DNA from: Schoenoplectus triqueter
Taxonomy: Eukaryota; Streptophyta; Magnoliopsida; Poales; Cyperaceae
Assembly (NCBI GenBank): GCA_964058805.1
Contig: CAXKVV010002167.1
Span: 371,441 to 435,440, forward strand
Reading direction: 5' to 3'
DNA length: 64,000 nucleotides
This document shows positions 32,801-45,500 of this stretch, one piece after another (within the stretch, counting starts at the first letter, position 1; every line of letters starts with the position of its first letter). A model generated the notes under the pieces. That model worked only from the letters and a program-made list of their open reading frames with translations, was not told the DNA's origin and ran no database searches. Made by a program: the position numbers and the translations under genes.

Positions 32801-34114
32801 CAACTTTTGTACCATAATTTCAGAAACAACATTCTCACAACTCCCGCTATCAATGATAACATCGCATACCTTCCCATGAGAGGTGCATCGTGTATGGAAG
32901 ATATTGTTACGAAGCCACACATCATCTTGAACGGGACTGGAATTCAGCACACGCCTAATCACCAACATCTCACCCGTATCTCCATAAATGACATCCTCCT
33001 CATCTGCTGCCTCATCAAACACGGGTGGAGAATCAAAATCTGTTTGCTCCTCTTCTAGGGGTTCTTCAATAATGGTAAATACCCGCTGGTTTGGGCACTC
33101 GGACATGATGTGACCGTACCCTTTGCACCGATAGCATTGAACAGCTTTAGGGGCTGGTTTAGAGGGTCCTGCGGTTGCGGTTTTTGCTGAAAATTTGGCC
33201 ACTGCACTTGATGTTGGTTTGGCTGATTGCGTACTGCTTCCATGGCTTGTTGGATGGCCTCGATTGAGAACTCGGCTACCACCAAAGCTCGCTGTTTTTC
33301 TGACTTCTTTCTCCTTGAGTTGCTTCTCAACTTTTGTGGCAAGTTTAAACACATCATGATAAGAGATAAAAGGCTGTAAAGTTACCACATCATGAATCTC
33401 CTTGCGAAGGCCACGAAGATATCGTGCAATGGTTTGTTCTTCGGGCTCAACAACGCCACATTTCAACATGAGGTGATCAAGTTCTTCAGTGTAATTTGCC
33501 ACAGTTTTATCACCTTGAACAAAGCCATGAAGTTGAAAAAAGGCCTCTTGCAAGTACCCTTCCGGCAGAAACTTCTTTCGTAACTCTTTCACCATCTTTT
33601 CCCATGTTCTGATTTTTTGCTTACCCTCACGGGCTCGCTTCATCTTCAACTGCTCCCACCAAATAGATGCATGCTTCTTTAATTTGATGGCAACAATCTT
33701 CACCTTTTCTTCCTCAGGGACATCTTGGTATTCAAAGACACGTTCAACCGTATTGAGCCAATCTATGAACTCATCGGGTTGTATGCGCCCTTCGTACACA
33801 GGAATATCCGCTTTTAGATCAAAAGTCCGTCGAAATTGCTGGTTCCTTCGGGTGTGATTTTGATGGAGAGCCTCTTCATCACTGGACACCAAGGTGTGGT
33901 TGTCGTGGAAGGGGTTGAACTCGGCATCATCGTCACCATAAGTTTCGCCATCTGAGCCACGATAGGAATCATCGCGGTTGTTCCCAGCGGCCCTCATGCG
34001 CGCTAGACGCTCTTGGAGTTGTTGCACATGCTGCCTCAACTCGTTCAACTCAATATCTCGATCGGCTTGCTGGTTGCCTTCAGGAGGATTGACACGAGCA
34101 CTACGTCGCACCAT
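29804..34114 (-). CDS. gag-pol polyprotein of the CRM-like element (1,436 aa)
   Basis: Single frame, no frameshift. N-terminal coiled-coil-like segment near 20-45; gag core about 95-270; CCHC zinc knuckle C327/C330/H335/C340; aspartic protease with DSG (Asp422); reverse transcriptase with YFDD (768-771); RNase H with Asp916, Glu953, Asp978 and a DALSRR end; integrase HHCC (H1097, H1104, C1134, C1137) and D1166, D1227, E1263 with 35 residues between the last two; GPF motif at 1402-1404. Domain order PR-RT-RH-INT is that of Ty3/gypsy. The frame ends at TAA (29804-29806), 53 bp before the 3' LTR, just after KDLSP. Relatives normally have a tyrosine here, and the same frame stays open for 54 more codons across the PPT and into the LTR, so the stop probably removes a natural C-terminal tail. 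All catalytic residues are present. Confidence 0.93.
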   Translation of the reverse strand: MVRRSARVNPPEGNQQADRDIELNELRQHVQQLQERLARMRAAGNNRDDSYRGSDGETYGDDDAEFNPFHDNHTLVSSDEEALHQNHTRRNQQFRRTFDLKADIPVYEGRIQPDEFIDWLNTVERVFEYQDVPEEEKVKIVAIKLKKHASIWWEQLKMKRAREGKQKIRTWEKMVKELRKKFLPEGYLQEAFFQLHGFVQGDKTVANYTEELDHLMLKCGVVEPEEQTIARYLRGLRKEIHDVVTLQPFISYHDVFKLATKVEKQLKEKEVRKTASFGGSRVLNRGHPTSHGSSTQSAKPTSSAVAKFSAKTATAGPSKPAPKAVQCYRCKGYGHIMSECPNQRVFTIIEEPLEEEQTDFDSPPVFDEAADEEDVIYGDTGEMLVIRRVLNSSPVQDDVWLRNNIFHTRCTSHGKVCDVIIDSGSCENVVSEIMVQKLPLKTEKHPKPYKLSWLEKGKCVQVDQRCLVNFSIGEKYRDEVWCDVVPMDACHLLLGRPWQFDRKVHHDGFKNTYSFELNGAKITLGPSRMEMKSKPALKDSNFILSKSEFTEIFEESQIAFALVVKEVKGDRNPLIPGPVVPLLEQFQNLVPDEIPAGLPPMRSVQHCIDFVPGAILPNKAAYRMNPTENAELQRQVDELMRKGLVRESMSPCAVPALLVPKKDGSFRMCVDSRAVNKITIKYRFPIPRLDDMLDQLHGASVFSKIDLRSGYHQIRMRPGDEWKTAFKTRDGLFEWLVMPFGLSNAPSTFMRLMNLVFKSFIGRFVVVYFDDILVYSTGKEEHLEHLHQVFEVLAEQKLYINLKKCEFLTSNLVFLGYVVSAEGIHVDPSKVDAIVSWPTPANIHDVRSFHGLASFYRRFIRDFSTLVSPITECLKGGVFKWTKEAEKNFQLIKEKMTAAPILALPNFENIFELECDASGVGIGAVLNQEGRPIAFFSEKLSDSRKNYTTYDKEFYAIVRALGHWRHYLISKEFILYSDHEALKFINGQHKLKPRHARWVKFLQGYTFHIKHKSGASNQVADALSRRHSLLSTMKVNVLGFEVIKELYSDDEFFGTIKAECAKGPYKEFMVNDGYIFYGNRLCVPNCSLRWQIIKEVHDGGLSGHFGRDKTSALLQDRFYWPKMMKDVNHYILRCRTCHLAKTKSQNSGLYTPLPVPNAPWEDVSMDFVMGLPRTQRSKDSIMVVVDRFSKMAHFVPCAKTMDATNIADLYFKEIVKLHGIPNTITSDRDPKFVGHFWRTLWRKMGTKLQFSSAYHPQTDGQTEIVNRSLGNLLRSLVGDNIRQWDLVLPQAEFAYNRSSSKTTGKSPFEVVYGCNPKTPLDLVSLPISHSYSGDADERAKAIKGLHEQVSKRIEKQNQKYERQANKHRRAVIFKEGDLVWVHLSKERFPPGRNAKLKHRGDGPFKILQRIGDNAYKVELPGDYGVSSTFNVKDLSP

Positions 34115-34126
34115 CCTTCGCCTGCT

Positions 34127-34138
34127 GCTCTGATACCA
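34127..34138 (-). other. Primer-binding site, initiator-Met tRNA type
   Basis: The minus strand reads TGGTATCAGAGC two bases after the 5' LTR end, the classical plant initiator-Met PBS. It lies 12 bp upstream of the gag-pol ATG. Confidence 0.9.
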
Positions 34139-34140
34139 AT

Positions 34141-34802
34141 TGATAGCGTTCGAGCTATGAATCGTCCAAGGACACGCACACGTTCAACAATAAAATCACA
34201 ACTGGAGGATACTCTCAACTCACAGCAGGATAAAAGAGGAGATAAACTCAACTCAAGATAAACTTTTTCATAATAATTCAACAAGTGAGTTTACATTCAG
34301 AAATTAGGCTTTATATAGCCATACAACTCAACTCTAGAAACTTCCTACTAATTAATAACTCCTTAACTATTTTTGCAAATATCAAAATACAATAAAAATA
34401 ACATTAACTACTACTGTTAATTCCAAAACATAATTAAAACATAGAAAGACTCAAAGACAAGTTCCAAGAAACTAAATGCTGGCTGGCTCCTCAGTAACCA
34501 TGTTCATTTGACACGAGGTTTTGACCAAGAAGACTCTGGAATCTGGAGAAACTCAAAACACAAAAAAGATAGTCCATTTCATCATCTCATCACAGAAATT
34601 TGAATCACCCAAATCCGAGTTTTTATGAGAGAGTTATGCCCAAAATACTGGCCCAGTACGAATCTGTCCAGAAAGCTGCTGTTTCGTAAATTAATTGTAA
34701 ATATGACTTGGGCCTGGTTCTTCAAACTGAGAACTGGTCTAGAACTTGCTTCCTTGATCATGATTGTTCACCTGTAGACCTGCCATGACTTGATCGCCAT
34801 CA
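34141..34802 (-). repeat. 5' LTR of the CRM-like element
   Basis: 662 bp, TG...CA on the minus strand. It carries the promoter (TATA at 34311-34318), leaving about 170 bp of R/U5 before the PBS. It directly abuts satellite sequence at 34803. Confidence 0.92.
34311..34318 (-). promoter_or_regulatory. TATA box of the CRM-like 5' LTR
   Basis: The minus strand reads CTATATAA within GGCTATATAAAGCC. Transcription would begin near 34280 and read through U5 and the PBS into gag-pol. Confidence 0.65.
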
Positions 34803-37800
34803 CCGATGACCTCGGCACCGCCGAAAACGTGTCCGGGCGCGAAAAACTTGAAAACGGGAAAGGACGGCCTCGGTACCGCCGAAAACGAGTCCGGGCACGC
34901 AAAACATGAAAACGGGACCCGACGACCTCGGCATCGCCGAAAACGTGTACGGGCGCCAAAAACTTGAAAACGGGAAAGGACGCCCTCGGTACCGCCGAAA
35001 TCGAGTCCGGACGGGCAAAACATGAAAACGGGACCCGACGACCTCAGCAACGCCCAAAACGTGTCCAGGCGCGCGAAACTCGAAAACGGGACAGGACACC
35101 CTCGGTACCGCCGAAAACGAGTCCGGGTGCGCAAAACATGAAAACGGGACCCGACGGCCTCGGCACCGCCGTAAACGAGTCCAGGCGCGCAAAACATGAA
35201 ATCAGGACCCGTCGCCCTCGGTTCCGCCGAAAATGAGTCCGGGCGCGCAAAACTTGAAAACGAGAAAGGACGCCCTCGGTACCGCCGAAAAAGAGTCCGG
35301 GCGCGCAAAACATGAAATCGGGACCCGTCGCCCACGGTACAGCCGAAAACGAGTCCGGGCGTGCAAAACTTGAAAACGGGAAAGGACGCCCTCGGCACCG
35401 CCGTAAACGAGTCCGGGCGCGCAAAACATAAAAACGGCACCCGACGACCACGGCACCGCCGTAAACGATTCCGGGCACGCAAAACATGAAATCAGGACCC
35501 GACGACCTCGGAACCGCCGAAAACGTGTCCGGGTGCGCAAAACTTGAAAACGGGAAAGGACGCCATCGGTAACGCCGAAAAAGAGTCCGGGCGCGCAAAA
35601 CATGAAAACGGGACCCGACGACCTCGGCTCCGCCGTAAACGAGTCCGGGTGCGCAAAACATGAAAACGGGACAGGACGCCCTTGGTACCACCGAAAACGT
35701 GTCCGGGCGCGCAAAACATGAAAACGGTACCCGACGCCCTCGGCAACGCCGTAAAGGAGTCGGGGCGCGCAAAACTTGAAAACGGGAAAGGACGCCCTCG
35801 GTACCGCCGAAAATGAGTTCGGGCACGCAAAACATAAAAACGGCACCCGACGACCTCGGCACCGCCATAAAGGAGTCGGGGCGCGCAAAACTTGAAAACG
35901 GCAAATTGACGCCCTGGGTACCGCCGAAAACGAGTCCGGGCGCGCAAAACATGAAAACGGGACCCGACGACCTCGGCACCGCCAAAAACGTGTCCGGGCG
36001 CGCAAAACATGAAAACGGGACAGGACGCCCTCGGGACCGCCGAAACGAGTCCGGGCGAGCAAAACATGAAAACGGGACCCGACGACCTCGGCACCGCCGA
36101 ATACGTGTCGGGGCGCGAAAAACTTGAAAACGAGACAGGACGATCTCGGTACCGCCGAAAACGAGTCCAGGAGCGCAAAACATGAAAACGGGACTCGACG
36201 CCCTCGGTACCGCCGAAAACGAGTCCGGGCGCGCAAAACATGAAAACGGGACCCGACGCCCTCGGCAACGCCGTAAAGGAGTCGGGGCGCGCAAAACTTG
36301 AAAACGGGAAAGGACACCCTCGGTACCGCCGAAAACGAGTTCGGGCACGCAAAACATAAAAACGGCACCCGACGACCTCGGCACCGCCGTAAACAAGTCC
36401 GGGCGCGCAAAACTTGAAAACGGCAAATTGACGCCCTGGGTACCGCCGAAAACGAGTCCGGGCGCGCAAAACATGAAAACGGGACCCGACGACCTCGGCA
36501 CCGCCAAAAACGTGTCCGGGCGCGCAAAACATGAAAACGGGACAGGACGCCATCGGGACCGCCGAAACGAGTCCGGGCGAGCAAAACATGAAAACGGGAC
36601 CCGACGACCTCGGCACCGCCGAAAAAGTGTCGGGGCGCGAAAAACTTGAAAACGAGACAGGACGACCTCCGTACCGCCGAAAACGAGTCCAGGAGCGCAA
36701 AACATGAAAACGTTACTCGACGCCCTCGGTACCGCCGAAAACGAGTCCGGGCGCGCAAAACATTAAAACGGGACCCGACGACCTCGGCACCGCCAAAAAG
36801 TGTCCGGGCGCGCAAAACTTGAAAACGGGAAAGGACGCCCTCGGTACCGCCAAAAACGAGTCCGGGCGCGCAAAACTTGAAAACGGGACCCGACGACCTC
36901 GGCACCGCCGAAAACGTGTCCGGGAGCGAAAAACTTGAAAACGGGAAAGGACGCCCTCGGTACCGCCGAAATCGAGTCCGGACGGGCAAAACATGAAAAC
37001 GGGACCCGACGACCTCGGCAACGCCCAAAACGTGTCCGGGCGCGCGAAACTCGAAAACGGGACAGGACACCCTCGGTACCGCCGAAAACGAGTCCGGGTG
37101 CGCAAAACATGAAAACGGGACCCGACGGCCTCGGTACCGCCGAAAATGAGTCCGGGCACGCAAAACATGAAAACGGGACCCGACGACCTCGGCATCGCCG
37201 AAAACGTGTACGGGCGCCAAAAACTTGAAATCGGGAAAGGACGCCCTCGGTACCGCCGAAATCGAGTCCGGACGGGCAAAACATGAAAACGGGACCCGAC
37301 GACCTCGGCAACGCCCAAAACGTGTCCGGGCGCGCGAAACTCGAAAACGGGACAGGACACCCTCGGTACCGCCGAAAACGAGTCCGGGTGCGCAAAACAT
37401 GAAAACGGGACCCGACGGCCTCGGCACCGCCGTAAACGAGTCCAGGCGCGCATTACATGAAATCAGGACCTGTCGCCCTCGGTTCCGCCGAAAACGAGTC
37501 CGGGCGCGCAAAACTTGAAAACGAGAAAGGACGCCCTCGGTACCGCCGAAAAAGAGTCCGGGCGCGCAAAACATGAAATCGGCACCCGTCGCCCACGGTA
37601 CAGCCGAAAACGAGTCCGGGCGCGCAAAACTTGAAAACGGGAAAGGACGCCCTCGGCACCGCCGTAAACGAGTCCGGGCGCGCAAAACATAAAAACGGCA
37701 CCCGACGACCACGGCACCGCCGTAAACGATTCCGGGCGCGCAAAACATGAAATCAGGACCCGACTACCTCGGAACCGCCGAAAACGTGTCCGGGTGCGCA

Positions 37801-39675
37801 AAACTTGAAAACGGGAAAGGACGCCATCGGTAACGCCGAAAAAGAGTCCGGGCGTGCAAAACATGAAAACGGGACCCGACGACCTCGGCTCCGCCGTAAA
37901 CGAGTCCGGGCGCGCAAAACATGAAAACCGGACAGGACGCCCTCGGTACCACCGAAAACGTGTCCGGGCGCGCAAAACATGAAAACGGGACCCGACGCCC
38001 TCGGCAACGCCGTAAAGCATTCGGGGCGCGCAAAACTTGAAAACGGGAAAGGACGCCCACAGTACCGCCGAAAACGAGTTCGGGCACGTAAAACATAAAA
38101 ACGGCACCCGACGACCTCAGCACCGCCGTAAACAAGTCCGGGCGCGCAAAACTTGAAAACGACAAATTGACGCCCTGGGTACCGCCGAAAATGAGTCCGG
38201 GCGCGCAAAACATGAAAACGGGACCCGACGACCTCGGCACCGCCAAAAACGTGTCCGGGAGCGCAAAACATGAAAACGGGACAGGACGCCCTCGGGACCG
38301 CCGAAACGAGTCCGGGCGAGCAAAACATGAAAACGGGACCCGACGACCTCGGCACCGCCGAAAACGTGTCGAGGCGCGAAAAACTTGAAAACGAGACAGG
38401 ACGACCTCGGTACCGCCGAAAACGAGTCCAGGAGCACAAAACAAGAAAACGGGACTCGACGCCCTCGGTACCGCCGAAAACGAGTCCGGGCGCGCAAAAC
38501 ATGAAAACGGGACCCGACGACCTCGGCACCGCCAAAAAGTGTCCGGGCGTGAAAAACTTGAAAACGGGAAAGGACGCCCTCGGTATCGCCAAAAACGAGT
38601 CCGGGCGCGCAAAACTTGAAAACGGGACCCGACAACCTCGGCACCGCCGAAAACGTGTCCGGGAGCGAAAAACTTGAAAACGGGAAAGGACGCCCTCGGT
38701 ACCGCCGAAATCGAGTTCGGACGCGCAAAACATGAAAACGGGACCCGACGACCTCGGCAACGCCCAAAACGTGTCCGGGCGCGCGAAACTCGAAAACGGG
38801 ACAGGCGCCCTCGGTACCACCGAAAACGAGTCCGGGCGCGCAAAACATGAAAACGGGACCCGACGGCCTCGGCACCGCCGTAAACGAGTCTGGGCGCGCA
38901 AAACATGAAATCGGGACCCGTCGCCCTCGGTACCGCCGAAAAAGGGTCCGGGCGTGCAAAACATGAAATCGGGACTCGACCACCTCGGCTCCGCCGTAAA
39001 CGAGTCCAGCGCGCAATACATGAAAACGGGACAGGACGCCCTCGGTACCGCCGAAAACGAGTCCGGGCGCGCAAAACATGAAAACGGGACCCGACGCCCT
39101 CGGCACCGCCGTAAACGAGTACGGGTGCGCAAAACTTGAAAACGGGAAAGGACGTCCTCGGTACCGCCGAAAACGAGTCCGAGCCCGCAAAACATAAAAA
39201 CGGCACCCGACGACCTCGGCACCGCCGTAAACGAATACGGGCGCACAAAACTTGAAAACGGGAAAGGACGTCCTGTTACCGCCGAAAACGAGTCCGGGCG
39301 CGCAAAATATAAAAACGAGACCCGACGACCTCGGCACCGCCGTAAACGAGTCCGGGCGCGCAAAACATGAAATCGAGACCCGATGCCCTCGGTACCGCCG
39401 AAAATGAGTCCGGGCGCGCAAAACATGAAAACGGGACCCGACGACCTCGGCACCGCCGAAAACGTGTCCGGGCGCGCAAAACATGAAAACGGGACAGGAC
39501 GCCCTCGGGACCGCTGAAAACGAGTCCGGAAGCGCAAAACATGAAAACGGGTCCCGACGACCTCGGCACCGCCGAAAACGTGTCCGGGCGCGAAAAACTT
39601 GAAAACGGAACAGGAAGCCGTCGGCACCGCCGAAAACGTGTCCGGGCGCGGAAAACATGAAAACGGGACCAAACG

Positions 39676-42171
39676 CCCACGGTACTGCCGAAAACGGGTC
39701 CGGGCGCGAAAATCCTGAAAACGGTACCCGACGCCCTCAGTACCGCCGAAAATGAGTCCGGGCGCGCAAAACTTGAAAACGAGAAAGGACGCCCTCGGTA
39801 CCGATGAAAAAGAGTCCGGGCGCGCAAAACATGAAAACGGGACCCGACGACCTCAACAATGCCGTAAACGAGTCCGGGCGTGCAAAACATTAAAACGGGA
39901 CAGGACGCCCTCGGTACCGCCGAAAACGAGTCTGATCGCGCAAAACATGAAAAAGGGACCCGAGTCTGGGTCCGCAAAACATGAAAACGGGAAAGGACTC
40001 CCTCGGTACCGCCGAAAACGAGTTCGGGCGCGCAAAACATGAAAACGCGACCCGACGCCCTCGGCACCGCCGTAAACGAGTCCGGGCGCGCAAAACTTGA
40101 AAACTGGAAAGGACGCCCTCGGTACCGCCGAAAACGAGTCCGGGCGCGCAAAACATGAAAACGGGACCCGACGACCTCGGAACCGACGAAAACATGTCCG
40201 GGCGCGCAAACCTTGAAAACGGGATAGGACGCCCTCGGCATCGCCGAAAACTTGTACGGGCGCGCAAAACATGAAAACGGGACCAAACGCCCACGGTACC
40301 GTCGAAAACGAGTCCGGGCGCGCAAAATAAGTAAAAGGCACCCGACGTCCTCGGTATCGCCGAAAACGAATCCTGGCGCGCAAAACTTGAAAACGGGACA
40401 GGACGCCCTCGGTACCGTCGAAAACGAGTCCGGGCGCGCAAGACATGAAAACGGGACCCGACGAACTCGGCTCCGCCGTAAACGAGTCCGGGCACGCAAA
40501 ACATGAAAACGGGACAGGACGCCCTCGGTACCGCCGAAAACGAGTCCGGGCGCACAAAACATGAAAACGGGACCCGACGACCTCAGCATCGCCGTAAACG
40601 AGTCCGGGCTCTCAAAATTTGAAAACGGGACAGGACGCCCTCGGTACCGCCGAAAACGAGTCCGGGCATGCAAAACATAAAAACGGCACCTGACGACCTC
40701 GGCACTGCCGTAAACGGGAAAGGATGCCCTCGGTACCGCCGAAAACGAGTCCGGGCGCGCAAAATAAGAAAACGGGACCCAACGCCCACGGTACCGCCGA
40801 AACCGAGTCCGAGCACGCAAAACATGTAAAAGGGACCCGAGGCCCTCGGCACCGCCGTAAACGAGTCCGGGCGCGCAAAACTTGAAAACGGGAAAGGACG
40901 CCCTCGGTAAAGCCGAAAACTAGCCCACGGTACTGCCGAAAACGAGTCCGGGCGCGAAAATCCTGAAAACGGTACCCGACGCCCTCAGTACCGCCGAAAA
41001 TGAGTCCGGGCGCGCAAAACTTGAAAACGAGAAAGGACGCCCTCGGTACCGACGAAAAAGAGTCCGGGCGCGCAAAACATGAAAACGGGACCCGACGACC
41101 TCAACAATGTCGTAAACGAGTCCGGGCGCGCAAAACATGAAAACGGGACAGGACGCCCTCGGTACCGCCGAAAACGAGTCCGATCGCGCAAAACATGAAA
41201 AAGGGACCCGAGTCCGGGTCCGCAAAACATGAAAACGTGAAAGGACGCCCTCGGTACCGCCGAAAACGAGTTCGGGCGCGCAAAACATGAAAACATGACC
41301 CGACGCCCACGGCACCGCCGTAAACGAGTCCGGGCGCGCAAAACTTGAAAACTGGAAAGGACGCCCTCGGTACCGCCGAAAACGAGTCCGGGCGCGCAAA
41401 ACATGAAAACGGGACCCGACGACCTCGGAACCGACGAAAACATGTCCGGGCGCGCAAACCTTGAGAACGGGATAGGACGCCCTCGGCATCGCCGAAAACT
41501 TGTACGGGCGCGCAAAACATGAAAACGGGACCAAACGCCCACGGTACCGTCGAAAACGAGTCCGGGCGCGCAAAACAAGTAAAAGGCACCCGACGTCCTC
41601 GGTATCGCCGAAAACGAGTCCTGGCGCGCAAAACTTGAAAACGGGACAGGACGCCCTCGGTACCGCCGAAAACGAGTCCGGGCGCGCAAGACATGAAAAC
41701 GGGACCCGACGAACTCGGCTCCGCCGTAAACGAGTCCGGGCACGCAAAACATGAAAACGGGACAGGACGCCCTCGGTACCGCCGAAAACGAGTCCGGGCG
41801 CACAAAACATGAAAACGGGACCCGACGACCTCAGCATCGCCGTAAACGAGTCCGGGCTCTCAAAATTTGAAAACGGGACAGGACGCCCTCGGTACCGCCG
41901 AAAACGAGTCCGGGCATGCAAAACATAAAAACGGCACCTGACGACCTCGGCACTGCCGTAAACGGGAAAGGATGCCCTCGGTACCGCCGAAAACGAGTCC
42001 GGGCGCGCAAAATAAGAAAACGGGACCCAACGCCCACGGTACCGCCGAAACCGAGTCCGAGCACGCAAAACATGTAAAAGGGACCCGAGGCCCTCGGCAC
42101 CGCCGTAAACGAGTCCGGGCGCGCAAAACTTGAAAACGGGAAAGGACCCCCTCGGTAAAGCCGAAAACTAG
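39676..42171 (+). repeat. 1,248-bp tandem duplication inside the array
   Basis: 39676-40923 and 40924-42171 are near-identical (about 98-99 percent by eye). The first copy ends ...AAAGCCGAAAACTAG and is joined directly to CCCACGGTACTGCCG. The length is 21 units plus 30 bp, so the junction breaks the 58-bp register. Shared oddities include the GAAAATCCTGAAAAC unit and a deleted unit with AAAGGGACCCGAG. Confidence 0.88.
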
Positions 42172-42559
42172 TCCGGGCGCGCAAAACATCAAAACGGGAC
42201 CCGACGACCTCGACACCGCCTTAAACCAGTCCGAGCGCGCAAAACATGAAAACGGGACCCGACGCCCACGGTACCGCCGGAAACGAGTCCGGGCGCGCAA
42301 AACATGTAAAAGGGACCCGACGCCCTCGGTACCGTCGAAAACGAGTCATGGCGCGCAAAACTTGAAAACGGGACCCGACTCCCTCGGCACTGCCGAAAAT
42401 GTGTTCGGGCTTGCAAAACATGAAAACGGGACCCGACGGCCTCGGCACCACCGAAAACGTGTCCGGGCGTGCAAACCTTGAAAACGGGAAAGGACGCCCT
42501 CGTTACCGCCAAAAACGAGTCCGGGCGCGCAAAACATGAAAACGGGACCCAGCGACCTC

Positions 42560-45500
42560 GGCACCGCCGAAAACGTGTCCGGGCGCGCAAAACATAAAAA
42601 CGGGACAGGACGCCCTCGGTACCGCCGAAAACGAGTCCGGGCGCGCAAAATATGAAAACGGGACCCGACGCCCTCGGCACTGCCCAAAACGTGTTCGGGC
42701 GAGCAAAAGTTGAAAACGGGACAGGACGCCCTCGGTACCGCCGAAAACGAGTCTGGGCGCGCAAAACATGAAAACGGGACCCGACGAACTCGGCACCGCC
42801 GAAAACGTGTCCCGGCGTGCAAACTTGAAAACGGGACAGGACGCCCTCGGAACCGCCGAAAACGAGTCCGGGAGCGCAAAACATGAAAACGGGACCCGAC
42901 GCCCTCGGTACCGCCGAAAACGAGTCCGGGCGCGCAAAACATGAAAACGGGACCCGACGACCACCGCACCGCCGAAAACGTGTCCGGGCGTGAAAAACTT
43001 GAAAACGGGACCCGACGACCTCGGCACCGCGGAAAACGTGTTCCGGCGCGCAAACCTTGAAAACGGGACAGGACGCCCTCGGTACCGACGAAAACGAGTC
43101 CGGACGCGCAAAACATGAAAACGGGACCCGACGCCCACAGTGCCGACGAAAACGAGTCTGGGCGCGCAAAACATGTAAAAGGGACTCGACGCCCTCGGTA
43201 CCGCCGAAAATGAGTCCGGGCGCGCAAAACTTGAAAACGGGACCCGACGCCTTCGGTACCGCCAAAAATGAGTCCGGGCGCGAGAAACTTGAAAACGAGA
43301 AAGGACGCCTTCGGTACCGCCGAAAACGAGTCCGGGCGCGCCAAACATGAAAACGGGACCAGACGACCTCGGCACCGTCGAAAACGAGTCCGGGCGCGCA
43401 AAACATGAAAACGAAACCCGACGCCCACGGTACCGCCGAAACCGAGTCCAGGCGCGCAAAACGTGTAAAAGGGAATCGACGCCCTCGGCACCGCCGTAAA
43501 CGAGTCCGGGCGCGCAAATCTTGAAAACGGGAAAGGACGCCCTCGGTACCGCCAAAAACGAGTCCGGGCGAGCAAAACATGAAAACGGGACCCGACGGCC
43601 TCGGCACCGCCGAAAACGTGTCCGGGCGCGCAAACCTTGAAAACGGGAAAGGACGCCCTCGGTACCGCCAAAAACGAGTCCGGGCGCGCAAAACATGAAA
43701 ACGGAACTAGACGCCCTCGGTACCGCCGAAAACGTGTCCGGGCGCGCAAAACTTGAAAACGGGAAAGGACGCCCTCGGTACAGCTGAAAACGAGTCCGAG
43801 CGCGCATAACGTGAAAACAGGACCCGACGACCTCGGTACCGGCGTAAACAAGTTCGAGCTCGCAAAACATGAAATCGGGACCCGACACCCTCGGTACCGC
43901 CGAAAATGAGTCCGGGCGAGCATAACATGAAAACGGGACCCGACGACCTCGGCACTGCCGAAAACGTGTCCGGGCGCGCAAAACTTGAAAACTGGACCCG
44001 ACGCCCACGGTGCCGCAGAAAACGAGTCCGGGCGCGCAAAACATGAAAACGGGATCCGACTCCCTCGGCACCGCCGTAAACGAGTCTGGGCGCGCAAAAC
44101 TTGAAAACGGGAAAGGACGCCGTCGGTACCGTCGAAAACGAGTCCAGGTGCGCAAAACATGAAAACGGGACCCGACGACCTCGGTATCGCCGTAAACGTG
44201 TCCGGGCGAGCAAAACATGAAAACGGGACCCGACGACCTCGGTACCGCCGTAAACGTGTCCGGGCGCGCAAAACTTGGAAATGGGAAATGACGCCGTTGG
44301 TACCGTTGAAAACGAGTCCGTGCGCGCAAAACATGAAAACGAGACCCGACGACGTCGGTACCGCCGTAAACGTGTCCGGGTGCGCAAAGCATGAAAACAG
44401 GACCCGACGCCCTCGGTACCGCCAAAAATGAGTAAAACATGAAAACGGGACCCGACGACCGCGGCACCGCCCAAAACGTGTTCGGGCGCGCAAAACTTAA
44501 AAAACGGGACAAGACGCCCTCGGTACCGCCGAAAACGAGTCCGGGCGCGCAAAACATGAAAACGGGACCCGACGCCCTCGGCACTGCCCAAAACGTGTTC
44601 GGGCGAGCAAAAGTTGAAAACGGGACAGGACGCCCTCACTACCGCCGAAAACGAGTCTGGGCGCGCAAAACATGAAAACGGGACCCGACGAACTTGGCAC
44701 CGCCGAAAACGTGTCCCGGCGTGCAAACTTGAAAACGGGACAGGACGCCCTCGGAACCGCCGAAAACGAGTCCGGGAGCGCAAAACATGAAAACGGGACC
44801 CGACGCCCTCGGTACCGCCGAAAACGAGTCCGGGCGCGCAAAACATGAAAACGGGACCCGACGACCACCGCACCGCCGAAAACGTGTCCGGGCGTGAAAA
44901 ACTTGAAAACGGGACCCGACGACCTCGGCACCGCGGAAAACGTGTTCCGGCGCGCAAACCTTGAAAACGGGACAGGACGCCCTCGGTACCGACGAAAACG
45001 AGTCCGGACGCGCAAAACATGAAAACGGGACCCGACGCCCACAGTGCCGACGAAAACGAGTCTTGGCGCGCAAAACATGTAAAAGGGACTCGACGCCCTC
45101 GGTACCGCCGAAAATGAGTCCGGGCGCGCAAAACTTGAAAACGGGACCCGACGCCTTCGGTACCGCCAAAAATGAGTCCGGGCGCGAGAAACTTGAAAAC
45201 GAGAAAGGACGCCTACGGTACCGCCGAAAACGAGTCCGGGCGCGCCAAACATGAAAACGGGACCAGACGACCTCGGCACCGCCGAAAACGAGTCCGGGCG
45301 CGCAAAACATGAAAACGGGACCCGACGCCCACGGTACCGCCGAAACCGAGTCCAGGCGCGCAAAACATGTAAAAGGGAACCGACGCCCTCGGCACCGCCG
45401 TAAACGAGTCCGGGCGCGCAAATCTTGAAAACGGGAAAGGACGCCCTCGGTACCGCCAAAAACGAGTCCGGGCGCGCAAAACATGAAAACGGGACCCGAC

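Larger units (their letters stand above)
29088..34802 (-). mobile_element. CRM-like Ty3/gypsy LTR retrotransposon inserted in the satellite
   Basis: A 5,715-bp element with 663- and 662-bp LTRs (TG...CA), an initiator-Met PBS, a polypurine tract and one intact gag-pol frame. It lies inside the 58-bp array with satellite on both sides. Hand alignment of the LTRs gives about 25 substitutions and one indel, near 4 percent divergence, so the insertion is not very recent. No 5-bp target-site duplication is visible (GGAAA left, CCGAT right). A CRM-clade assignment is supported by the integrase frame continuing in register into the 3' LTR and the lack of a canonical chromodomain in the visible tail; it is an inference from family knowledge. 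Confidence 0.9.

Noticed and set aside
29921..33583. Plus-strand and short minus-strand frames inside the CRM-like element
   Set aside because: Shadows of the 1,436-codon gag-pol frame.
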